Source: CAZFGN01 sp964518695 (GTDB lineage Bacteria > Patescibacteriota > Minisyncoccia > UBA6257 > Colwellbacteraceae). Taken from it: a stretch of DNA of 11,844 nucleotides. Below the pieces are notes generated by a model. That model saw nothing but the letters and a program-made list of their open reading frames with translations, was not told where the DNA came from and ran no database searches. The stretch spans positions 1 through 11,844 of the forward strand of contig CAZFGN010000016.1 in assembly GCA_964518695.1 (NCBI GenBank), read 5' to 3'. Below are positions 6,364 through 11,727 of the stretch, in pieces (the stretch's first letter is position 1; every line of letters begins with the position of its first letter). The position numbers and the translations under genes are program-made.

Positions 6364-6876
6364 ATGCTCAATAAAGATACTATTAAACTAATGTATCAAG
6401 ATGGTTATGGCTATTCTACTATCGCTAAAGAATATGCTGTTAGTCGTCAACGAATACATCAAATTGTCAAAAACTATAAAAAATATGGTCGTCATGGCAG
6501 ACTTAAAAAATATCGTCAATTATTTGATCTATGTGAAAAATGTCAAAAATTAGCTGTTGCACTACACCACAGAGATAGAAATAATGCCAATGATTCATTA
6601 AAAAACTTAATGCCTGTATGTAAGGGTTGCCATAATAAACTTCATACATTAAAAGAGTGGGCTAGAAAATATCCAGCTTGCTTAAATTGTAAAACTGTTA
6701 AAAATAGCTATTATTCACATGGATTATGTTCTAAATGTTACTTTGCCATTCATAAACTTCCAAAAACCAATAAGTGTCTTAATTGTAAGAAAGATATTCT
6801 TGATATTAGCAAGAGATGTAATCAATGCAATATAAAACAAATATTATTTAAAAAATATGCACAATTACCTACTTGA
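6364..6876 (+). CDS. HTH - HNH nuclease-like protein with extra zinc clusters
   Basis: A 170-residue, lysine-rich, very AT-rich gene. Residues about 16-38 (YGYSTIAKEYAVSRQRIHQIVK) form a resolvase or sigma-like helix-turn-helix. Residues 57-94 look like an HNH nuclease with a zinc knuckle: C57xxC60, ALHHRD (67-71), N81-LMPVCKGCH (C86, C89, H90). Two more Cys-pair sets follow: C106xxC109 with C122xxC125, and C138xxC141 with C152xxC155. Phage HNH proteins of this layout are often free-standing mobile (homing) endonucleases; it could instead be a zinc-dependent regulator. No Shine-Dalgarno precedes the ATG, and the predicted transcription start falls on the ATG. Its stop TGA overlaps the -35 of the next promoter. 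Confidence 0.8.
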   Translation: MLNKDTIKLMYQDGYGYSTIAKEYAVSRQRIHQIVKNYKKYGRHGRLKKYRQLFDLCEKCQKLAVALHHRDRNNANDSLKNLMPVCKGCHNKLHTLKEWARKYPACLNCKTVKNSYYSHGLCSKCYFAIHKLPKTNKCLNCKKDILDISKRCNQCNIKQILFKKYAQLPT

Positions 6877-6901
6877 CTTTTAAATAGTTTTATGATATAT
6901 T
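6873..6901 (+). promoter_or_regulatory. Sigma-70-type promoter
   Basis: TTGACT (6873-6878, 5 of 6), a 17-base spacer and TATATT (6896-6901, 5 of 6). Transcription would start near 6908, leaving about 21 bases of leader that contain AAAGGGG (6913-6919) before ATG 6929. The -35 overlaps the stop codon of the HNH gene. Confidence 0.75.
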
Positions 6902-6928
6902 ATGGATATATGAAAGGGGATAATATTT

Positions 6929-7336
6929 ATGAATCCTAAATTTTGTGATCTCCATATGGTTGATTTAAAAAGATTTGAGAAAGATGGGAAGGAATGGTAT
7001 TCTCACAAGGTAGAGGGAACTCAGAATTGGTGTAAGGGTGTTTCGTCTGTTCCTAATTCTACTGGGTCATCTCGACCAATAGCACAACCAACTAAACCAG
7101 TTGAGACTACCAAAGAACCTGTAGAAGAGAAAGTAGATTGGTATGGAAAAGAACGTGTATCTGTTGCTCAGACTTCCTATAAATCTTCTTCAGAGGTAGT
7201 AGCAGCTTTAGTTAATGCAGGGTTAGTTACAACAACTGAAGACGCTTGGACAATGATGCACGAGAATGCTTTGAAAATCTTTAAAAGAATATTTATGTTA
7301 AAAAATAAAGATGAGTCCGTGTCTCTCCCTTTTTAA
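6929..7336 (+). CDS. Small Cys/His-containing protein with SSB-like C-terminal tail
   Basis: A 135-residue protein I do not recognise. Residues 6-35 hold C6, H9, H26 and C35 with aromatic and basic residues between them, able to form one zinc site. Residues 40-68 are a Pro/Thr/Ser-rich flexible linker. Residues 86-122 are helical (SSSEVVAALVNAGLVTTTED and what follows). The chain ends KDESVSLPF, and an acidic, hydrophobic -PF end recalls the DDDIPF tip of single-stranded DNA-binding proteins that recruits repair partners. That likeness is suggestive only, because just two residues of the core match. It has its own strong promoter, AAAGGGG 9 bases before the ATG, and a terminator after it, so it is a single-gene unit. 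A zinc-bound nucleic-acid accessory protein is my guess. Confidence 0.7.
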   Translation: MNPKFCDLHMVDLKRFEKDGKEWYSHKVEGTQNWCKGVSSVPNSTGSSRPIAQPTKPVETTKEPVEEKVDWYGKERVSVAQTSYKSSSEVVAALVNAGLVTTTEDAWTMMHENALKIFKRIFMLKNKDESVSLPF

Positions 7337-7355
7337 GGTTTTGAAGGTTGAAATG

Positions 7356-7413
7356 AGCCTGTCAATTTACTTCGGGTATCACCCCCTAGTTCTATCCTTT
7401 GACAGGCTTTTTT
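7356..7413 (+). terminator. Intrinsic terminator directly before the next start codon
   Basis: AGCCTGTCAA (7356-7365) pairs perfectly with TTGACAGGCT (7399-7408), followed by a T-run through 7413. The 33-base loop contains a smaller GGG/CCC hairpin. It ends the unit at 6929-7336 but lies only 7 bases before ATG 7421, leaving no room for a promoter. Confidence 0.8.
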
Positions 7414-7420
7414 CAGTCTT

Positions 7421-7834
7421 ATGCAACAAGCAATCTGCGTAGATTTGGATGGGACTCTAGCTTTATTTGGAAAAGAAAATCCTTTTGATAGGGATTTTAT
7501 GAAAGATGAAGTAAGTAAACCTGTTCGAGACATTATTCTCGCCTTTGAAGATAGTTCGGTAATTATCCTTTTTTCTGGAAGAAAAAATGTTCACAGAAAA
7601 CAAACCGAAGAATGGTTAGAAAAAAATAATATTTGTTACGATTTTCTTTATATGGATAGAGAAGAAGATGATTTTAGAAAAGACACTATTCTTAAAAAAG
7701 AAATGTATGACAAATACATTAAAGGGAAATACGAACTAAGATTTGTAGTTGAGGATAGAAAACAGATTAAAAGGTTTTGGGTTTCTGAAAAGATTTTTGT
7801 ATTTGATGTTAACCAAACAGATACTGAATATTAA
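7421..7834 (+). CDS. HAD-family polynucleotide 3'-phosphatase (T4 PNK phosphatase-like)
   Basis: A 137-residue HAD-superfamily phosphatase. Motif I is D8-L-D-G-T12, motif II is S52-G-R54, a Lys-rich helix (DTILKKEMY, 88-96) supplies motif III, and motif IV is V110-E111-D112-R113. The text around it (KPVRDIILAF, TEEWLEKN, KYIKGKYELRFVVEDRKQ) follows the C-terminal domain of phage T4 polynucleotide kinase, which removes 3'-phosphates from nucleic-acid ends during repair. The N-terminal kinase domain is absent, so only the phosphatase half is present; motif IV has Glu-Asp rather than Asp-Asp. There is no Shine-Dalgarno before ATG 7421, yet motif I starts at residue 8, so a later start is unlikely. 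It converges with the minus-strand operon 17 bases away. Confidence 0.85.
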   Translation: MQQAICVDLDGTLALFGKENPFDRDFMKDEVSKPVRDIILAFEDSSVIILFSGRKNVHRKQTEEWLEKNNICYDFLYMDREEDDFRKDTILKKEMYDKYIKGKYELRFVVEDRKQIKRFWVSEKIFVFDVNQTDTEY

Positions 7835-7851
7835 TCTTAATTAAAACCTTT

Positions 7852-8076
7852 TTACCACCTCCATCTTTGGGTTGGTGAATAACCGCTTTTAATAACGCTT
7901 TTCCTGCTTTGCTCCCTTTCTCTTGCTATAAACTTATTGAATGCTATCAGTTGTCCTCTTTCCGTGTCAAGTATTCGCCATCGGCCAAATTCGTCGTCGC
8001 GGTAATACGTGCCTTTTGAGTCTAATAAATATCCCGGGATGGAGGGAGGATGAAAGTTCGATTCTCTTTCTTTCAT
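7852..8076 (-). CDS. Small unknown phage protein, last gene of a minus-strand operon
   Basis: A 74-residue basic protein rich in Arg and Trp (ending TQRWRW), with a GYLLDSKGTYYRDDEFGRWRILD core that resembles a small beta-rich fold. I do not recognise the family. Its ATG overlaps the stop of the preceding gene (ATGA), and GGGAGG lies just before it. Both the Shine-Dalgarno and the start codon are paired in a perfect 16-bp RNA hairpin with codons about 5-14 of this same gene, so translation should depend on ribosomes arriving from the upstream gene. Confidence 0.65.
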   Translation of the reverse strand: MKERESNFHPPSIPGYLLDSKGTYYRDDEFGRWRILDTERGQLIAFNKFIAREREQSRKSVIKSGYSPTQRWRW

Positions 8077-8085
8077 CCTCCCTCC
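8041..8085 (-). promoter_or_regulatory. Perfect 16-bp hairpin enclosing ribosome-binding site and start codon
   Basis: GGAGGGAGGATGAAAG, read on the minus strand at 8085-8070, is its own Shine-Dalgarno plus ATG (8076-8074) and second codon. Its exact reverse complement lies downstream at 8056-8041, with a 13-base loop between. In the mRNA the initiation region would be fully double-stranded. Three further pairs are possible past a two-base bulge. Confidence 0.85.
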
Positions 8086-8279
8086 CCATCTATAGGCAGC
8101 TTGAATTGTATTGCGGCAACTTCGGCATCATCAACTCCTAAATTTACTAAAACCTTAATACAAAGTAATTCATCCTCTCTCAAAACTTTTAATTCTTGTT
8201 CAAGATATTGTATAGTTCTTGTATCCACGTCTAATCTATTAAACCAATAATCTTTTAAGGGTTCTAATTCTTTATTCAT
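8073..8279 (-). CDS. Small coiled-coil phage protein
   Basis: A 68-residue acidic protein, mostly helical (TIQYLEQELKVLREDELLCI, 22-41), ending in EGG encoded by the Shine-Dalgarno of the next gene. It is unrecognised. ATGA overlaps join it to both neighbours (8279/8276 and 8076/8073). Its own ribosome-binding site is weak, so it is probably translated by coupling to the gene before it. Ribosomes completing it would run into the hairpin at the next start codon, which makes it the natural opener of that structure. Confidence 0.7.
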   Translation of the reverse strand: MNKELEPLKDYWFNRLDVDTRTIQYLEQELKVLREDELLCIKVLVNLGVDDAEVAAIQFKLPIDGEGG

Positions 8280-8581
8280 AATCCAGGATTTATAAATCTA
8301 TCTACTACTATATCTCTAATTCTTTGAAAGATATTTTTTTCTGGAAATGGTTGATAATCAATTGGGGATTCTGTAGGTTCTTCATAATATGTTGCTCTTG
8401 CTTTATTATGTAAATCACTAATTAAAGCATAATGCAATTTAAGTTCCCTTTCTGCAACCATTACCTTAGCTTGGTATTCATCACGAATCCCTTTCCAATA
8501 TTCTACACCTTTTACTAATTGCCTCATCTCGTTATGTTCTAATTCTTCTTTCATTTCATTTTTTTCTATTTCAGCACTCAT
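8276..8581 (-). CDS. Small helical phage protein
   Basis: A 101-residue charged protein. Residues 1-60 are predicted to be mostly helical (EIEKNEMKEELEHNEMRQLV, then a long amphipathic stretch), followed by a Pro-rich segment (EEPTESPIDYQPFPEK) and a short basic helix. No known family is apparent. GGAGG lies about 7 bases before the ATG, the best ribosome-binding site in this four-gene run. The start overlaps the previous stop by 4 bases. Confidence 0.7.
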   Translation of the reverse strand: MSAEIEKNEMKEELEHNEMRQLVKGVEYWKGIRDEYQAKVMVAERELKLHYALISDLHNKARATYYEEPTESPIDYQPFPEKNIFQRIRDIVVDRFINPGL

Positions 8582-8880
8582 GTTATCTCCTCCTCTGCCG
8601 GTACTGCATAAGCCTCCTTCTCCATATCTAAAAGAACTTTACACATAACTAAACTCCTGTGAGCTACTTCCTCCATTTCCGGGCTTATCAATCTTCCCCT
8701 TGCAACCATTCTTGTCAGCATAACATCATAGACTTTTGTTTCAAACTGCATACTTTCAATAACTTGAATGGGTGTTTCATGATCTACTTTTACCCATGTT
8801 TTTTCCAGCGCGATTCTCTTTATAACTAATCTAGATAATATGTTTTGATACCGCTCTGATTCAGAAAACACATGAATCAC
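8578..8880 (-). CDS. Small helical phage protein, first of four overlapping genes
   Basis: A 100-residue mostly helical protein with an acidic end (PAEEEIT) whose codons double as the Shine-Dalgarno of the next gene. It is unrecognised. The start is GTG 8880, supported by AAGGA about 5 bases upstream; GTG 8871 in the same frame is an alternative. It lies 20 bases after the 65-residue gene on the same strand. Confidence 0.65.
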   Translation of the reverse strand: MIHVFSESERYQNILSRLVIKRIALEKTWVKVDHETPIQVIESMQFETKVYDVMLTRMVARGRLISPEMEEVAHRSLVMCKVLLDMEKEAYAVPAEEEIT

Positions 8881-8900
8881 CTATCCTTTTTCGACAGTTA

Positions 8901-9098
8901 TTATACATGGTCTAGTTTACTTCTGATACCAAGTAACGCAAGTCCATTTCCTAACTCCATTACTGAAGTTTCAGATAATGGCTGGCTGTTTAATAATTCC
9001 ATCAAAAGAGTTGAACCAGCATGGACTACCATAGCCCAACCAATAACTCTAGTTTTCATTCCTCCTAGAAAATCTAATTTTAAGATTCTTGTTAACAT
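8901..9098 (-). CDS. Small hydrophobic phage protein of the lysis region
   Basis: A 65-residue protein with a hydrophobic stretch (VIGWAMVVHAGSTLLMELL, 18-36) and a second mildly hydrophobic C-terminal segment (ELGNGLALLGIRSKL). Small phage proteins with a '-GLALLGIR' end are common near lysis genes, from memory. Its place after the endolysin would suit a holin or accessory, but the helices are weak. ATG 9098 has GAGGGGG about 11-12 bases upstream. The internal ATG at residue 14 has AGGAGG only one base away, normally too close. The true start is therefore uncertain (65 or 52 residues). Confidence 0.55.
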   Translation of the reverse strand: MLTRILKLDFLGGMKTRVIGWAMVVHAGSTLLMELLNSQPLSETSVMELGNGLALLGIRSKLDHV

Positions 9099-9137
9099 TT
9101 TTTAAATTTCACCCCCTCTCCATGAGAAATATTCATT

Positions 9138-9464
9138 TTAGTCTTTTCTTCCAAAAATTTTATTCCACAATGATTTAGATTTCTCTCTTATAACCATGGT
9201 CCTTTTACTTTTAATAGTTTTTCTTAAATCTTGTGCTTCCTCAAGCATCGGTTGAACAGCTTCTTCTACTTTATCCTGTATTTTTTCACTTTGACCTCTT
9301 AATGCTTTTCTAAGTTCTGCAACTTGTTCTTCTAAAGTTTTAAGCCTAACTCTAAAATCCTGTAAATCCTCTCTATCTGTAGCTAAATCGTTATCAATAC
9401 GGTTTACAACCTTCTGAACAGACTCGATACGTTCAAGAATTACTTTTAGTTGATCTGTGTTCAA
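9138..9464 (-). CDS. Coiled-coil phage protein (TTG start)
   Basis: A 108-residue protein, almost entirely coiled coil (residues 4-85, heptads such as LKTLEEQVAELRKALRGQ), with a basic C-terminus (KSKRTMVIREKSKSLWNKIF). I chose TTG 9464 because AAAGGA lies 5 bases upstream and just after the endolysin stop. The longer open frame back to 9533 would overlap the endolysin gene by 59 bases and has no ribosome-binding signal. It follows the endolysin on the same strand. A structural or membrane-tethering role is possible; no family was recognised. Confidence 0.7.
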   Translation of the reverse strand: MNTDQLKVILERIESVQKVVNRIDNDLATDREDLQDFRVRLKTLEEQVAELRKALRGQSEKIQDKVEEAVQPMLEEAQDLRKTIKSKRTMVIREKSKSLWNKIFGRKD

Positions 9465-9474
9465 ATTAATCCTT

Positions 9475-10266
9475 TCATCGAAATAAAAGACGTAAGAAGA
9501 TACTAAAAGCCTCGGTAGTTGATTTTGGAGCATCTGTAGGCTTAGAAAGACATTTGTTTAAATCATCCTTAACTCGGGTTAATTCTGTATTTAATGAAGA
9601 AAGCATATCAACTTGTTGATTATTTACGCTTTTATAATTATCTCTCTCGGAAGTAATATTTGGCAAATCTTTATACGCACCAAACCAATCTCTAACTACA
9701 GATTCTAAATTGGGTTTGTGCTGATTCTCTTTAATAAATTGAAAGACGCGTTTTTCTTCGCTTGTCATTTCTTCACCACTTGGGGGTATTATACCAGAAT
9801 CTGTAAAGTATTTCTCAATAAATTTGATCGGGTCTTCCCATTTTTTTAGGTCTTCTTTTGTTTTAGCAATCCCATCTATTCCTGTAGGTTGATTTTTAAT
9901 TTCAAAATGTAAATGACAATAATCTGAATTTCCAGAAGATCCTATGGTTGCCAATATATCCCCTTCTTTTCCTTTATCCCCAATTTTTATATAAATATCT
10001 TTACAGTGGGCATAATGAACAAAATATTCCTTACTAGCAATCATAATCTTATAGTGCAAATGTTTACCATAACCTGTTTCATGTGTATGAACTGATGTAC
10101 ATTCCCAATCGGCAATTGCTATTAAAGGAATACCACAATCAGAATTACCTCCACCATTAGAATTAATATCAATTCCACTATGAAAATAATTAGCTGAAAT
10201 TTGTTGACCAAATTTATTACCTGCGATTGTATTAAATAATTCCCAATTATTTACAGGCCATCTCAT
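9475..10266 (-). CDS. M23-family zinc metallopeptidase (endolysin)
   Basis: A 263-residue protein whose residues about 20-125 are a peptidase M23 (lysostaphin/LytM) domain: zinc ligands H29 and D33 in HSGID, and H118-L-H120 in YCHLHFEI, with HYAH (84-87) on the expected strand. These enzymes cut peptide cross-links in peptidoglycan. There is no signal peptide, so it acts from the cytoplasm once a holin opens the membrane, or is carried on the virion. Residues 160-263 form a helical tail with a coiled coil (about 205-240) and a hydrophobic end (FSIFLRLLF), perhaps for anchoring. AAGGAG lies 7 bases before the ATG. It follows a membrane coiled-coil gene and precedes a second coiled-coil gene, a lysis-cassette arrangement. 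Confidence 0.92.
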   Translation of the reverse strand: MRWPVNNWELFNTIAGNKFGQQISANYFHSGIDINSNGGGNSDCGIPLIAIADWECTSVHTHETGYGKHLHYKIMIASKEYFVHYAHCKDIYIKIGDKGKEGDILATIGSSGNSDYCHLHFEIKNQPTGIDGIAKTKEDLKKWEDPIKFIEKYFTDSGIIPPSGEEMTSEEKRVFQFIKENQHKPNLESVVRDWFGAYKDLPNITSERDNYKSVNNQQVDMLSSLNTELTRVKDDLNKCLSKPTDAPKSTTEAFSIFLRLLFR

Positions 10267-10280
10267 ATCTTGACTCCTTC

Positions 10281-10336
10281 ATGCAAACCATATATAATAC
10301 TTTTATGGATAATCTTATATGGAAAGGATTTTGCAT
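10281..10336. repeat. Interrupted inverted repeat upstream of the endolysin gene
   Basis: ATGCAAA-CCATATA (10281-10294) pairs with TATATGG (10316-10322) and, after a 7-base bulge, TTTGCAT (10330-10336). It fills most of the gap between the endolysin and the preceding membrane protein gene. It could be an mRNA structure or a binding site. Confidence 0.6.
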
Positions 10337-10337
10337 A

Positions 10338-10685
10338 TTATTTTATAATCTCCTTGGGAGCTAACTTAACGGAATCGGTAATTTCCTCCATTAAACTCTC
10401 ACTAATCCCCTTTTTTGTGGCTAAAGCCTCTATCACTATTTGTTTTAAGTAATTCTTCTTAAATTTAAGGTCTTTATAATCCGCAGTTAAATTATTATTC
10501 GTTTTTTTTAATACTTCAACCTCATCGCTTAAAAATTTGATTCTTCCCTCCATGTCCTTAACTTGTTCCCTTAATAGTTTTAAATTTTGGTTTCTCCATG
10601 TAAAAAACACTATAGAAATTCCCATACCAAGGAAGCCTATTAAAGTAACCCAACCTAAAAGTGTAGTCGGTAATTCAACAATCAT
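10338..10685 (-). CDS. Membrane-anchored coiled-coil protein of the lysis cassette
   Basis: A 115-residue protein with one N-terminal hydrophobic helix (about 9-30, LLGWVTLIGFLGMGISIVFF) and then a coiled coil (33-65, LKLLREQVKDMEGRIKFLSD) and a charged helical end. This layout fits a single-helix holin-type or spanin-like protein placed before the endolysin, but nothing in the sequence is diagnostic. ATG 10685 has no Shine-Dalgarno. An intrinsic terminator ends only 12 bases upstream, so expression is likely controlled by read-through of that terminator. Confidence 0.75.
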   Translation of the reverse strand: MIVELPTTLLGWVTLIGFLGMGISIVFFTWRNQNLKLLREQVKDMEGRIKFLSDEVEVLKKTNNNLTADYKDLKFKKNYLKQIVIEALATKKGISESLMEEITDSVKLAPKEIIK

Positions 10686-10697
10686 ATTTTAAGCCAC

Positions 10698-10727
10698 AAA
10701 AAAAGCCACAACCTAAAATTATGGCTT
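10698..10727 (-). terminator. Intrinsic terminator upstream of the lysis cassette
   Basis: On the minus strand AAGCCATAA pairs with TTGTGGCTT (9 bp, one G-T) around a 7-base loop, followed by a run of T to 10698. It lies between the fibre-gene unit and the lysis cassette, and after the promoter at 10763-10790. TGGCTT is repeated just beyond the T-run (10691-10696). Confidence 0.85.
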
Positions 10728-10749
10728 CTCTGTAGGACTATACTCCTTA

Positions 10750-10774
10750 TTCAGATATTTATATTTTATCTGAA
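10750..10774. repeat. Dyad over a promoter, possible operator
   Basis: TTCAGATA (10750-10757) and its reverse complement TATCTGAA (10767-10774) lie 9 bases apart. The dyad covers the -10 hexamer and the expected transcription start of the minus-strand promoter, where a repressor would block it. Confidence 0.6.
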
Positions 10775-10790
10775 AAGAATATTATGTCAA
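10763..10790 (-). promoter_or_regulatory. Sigma-70-type promoter for the lysis cassette
   Basis: On the minus strand a perfect TTGACA (10790-10785), a 16-base spacer and TAAAAT (10768-10763, 5 of 6). Transcription would start near 10756 and pass through the terminator at 10698-10727 before reaching ATG 10685, giving a leader of about 70 bases. Confidence 0.65.
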
Positions 10791-10815
10791 GTAACATGTT
10801 CTAATTGGTATTCTA

Positions 10816-10980
10816 TTATTCATCCTTCTGATTAAGTTCTTTAAGCATATTGATTGCTCCATCCAATTTTATTGCCTCAATTTGTTTTTCCTGTAAAGCT
10901 TTCTGTAATTGGGCAATTTCTCTTCCTAAAACCTCAAGCTGTTTTTGCTTTTCCTCTATTTTTTCTTTTAAGTTATCCAT
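10816..10980 (-). CDS. Small coiled-coil protein
   Basis: A 54-residue protein (MDNLKEKIEEKQKQLEVLGR onward), wholly helical with regular heptads up to about residue 48. It starts on the last base of the stop of the fibre-like gene (TAATG), so it is translationally coupled to it. Small helical proteins placed just after tail-fibre genes are often fibre assembly chaperones; that role is inference here. It is the last gene before the promoter and terminator leader. Confidence 0.75.
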   Translation of the reverse strand: MDNLKEKIEEKQKQLEVLGREIAQLQKALQEKQIEAIKLDGAINMLKELNQKDE

Positions 10981-11720
10981 TAAACTGCTAATAATTGATA
11001 TTCTGTCCCATTTATTTTTACTTTCACTCTCACAGAAGAAGCTGAGTCTGCCTGTCCTGTTAATACTGCCCCTGTTCCTTCTATCTGAATATCCAAACTT
11101 GTATTGCCAGCAGAGACATCATAAGCTGCAAGTCTTATTGTATCTGCTGCGGCTGTTGCTGCACCAACATTGGATAAAACAATTTCATCAGTATAGGTTT
11201 CATCCCAAAATATAGTAGAAGTTCCTAAATCTCTTAAACTGTCAGTAGTAGGATTTAAAGAAGTTGTAGTTACTCTAAAAGTTTCTGTATTAGCTGGTGC
11301 TAGAATAATATCTCCCCCACCTGCAAATCCCCCTCCAATAATACTTCCTGTAGAGATTACTAAAGTTCCTCGTGGATTTGTTCCAACTACATTAGCATCT
11401 AAACTAAAACCTGCGGATCTTTTATTAGCATCGCTACCAGAAGAAACAACTATAAAATCAATAATTGATGTAGATAGATTATCCAATTCAAAAAGTTTTG
11501 TTTCACCATAAATTGTATTTCCTTGACCTTCTAAATAATCCGTACTATCAAATTGAATTCTGTTAATATAGCCAATATTCCAGGATATACTTGAACTTCC
11601 TAAGTTATCAGTTAAGTTGGTGTCTGAAATTAGAGAAAGATTGATTGCTACTGAAGCCAGATTATCCAAGGCTGTATTAGCTTTTCCCGTAATATCTGTT
11701 TGTTTAGAAATTGCTACCAT
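10980..11720 (-). CDS. Phage tail fibre or virion surface protein
   Basis: A 246-residue protein rich in Ser, Thr, Gly, Asn and short beta strands. A motif recurs twice: L40-G-S-S-S-I-S-W47 ... I55 (in TDNLGSSSISWNIGYINRI) and L165-G-T-S-T-I-F-W172 ... I180. This LGS..I.W..Y...I motif is characteristic of fibre-like beta-structures in phage receptor-binding proteins. A Gly-rich stretch (SIIGGGFAGGGDIIL) lies between. The C-terminus (VRVKVKINGTEYQLLAV) resembles ends of small-domain virion proteins. ATG 11720 lacks a Shine-Dalgarno; the preceding structural gene stops 7 bases before it, so coupled re-initiation is likely. Exact position in the virion is unknown. Confidence 0.75.
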   Translation of the reverse strand: MVAISKQTDITGKANTALDNLASVAINLSLISDTNLTDNLGSSSISWNIGYINRIQFDSTDYLEGQGNTIYGETKLFELDNLSTSIIDFIVVSSGSDANKRSAGFSLDANVVGTNPRGTLVISTGSIIGGGFAGGGDIILAPANTETFRVTTTSLNPTTDSLRDLGTSTIFWDETYTDEIVLSNVGAATAAADTIRLAAYDVSAGNTSLDIQIEGTGAVLTGQADSASSVRVKVKINGTEYQLLAV

Positions 11721-11727
11721 ATAATAA

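Noticed and set aside
7399..7427. TTGACA in the terminator arm as a -35 for the phosphatase gene
   Set aside because: The hexamer 17 bases later (TGCAAC) is not a -10 and lies inside the coding region.
8043..8088. Possible tRNA 3' half (TTCGATTC T-loop motif followed by CCA)
   Set aside because: No matching acceptor 5' strand, D arm or anticodon arm lies upstream; the pairing is fully explained by the 16-bp hairpin at a start codon.
8872..9105. 77-codon plus-strand open frame
   Set aside because: Antisense to the 65-residue lysis-region gene and the start of its neighbour; no ribosome-binding site and against the direction of a compact operon.
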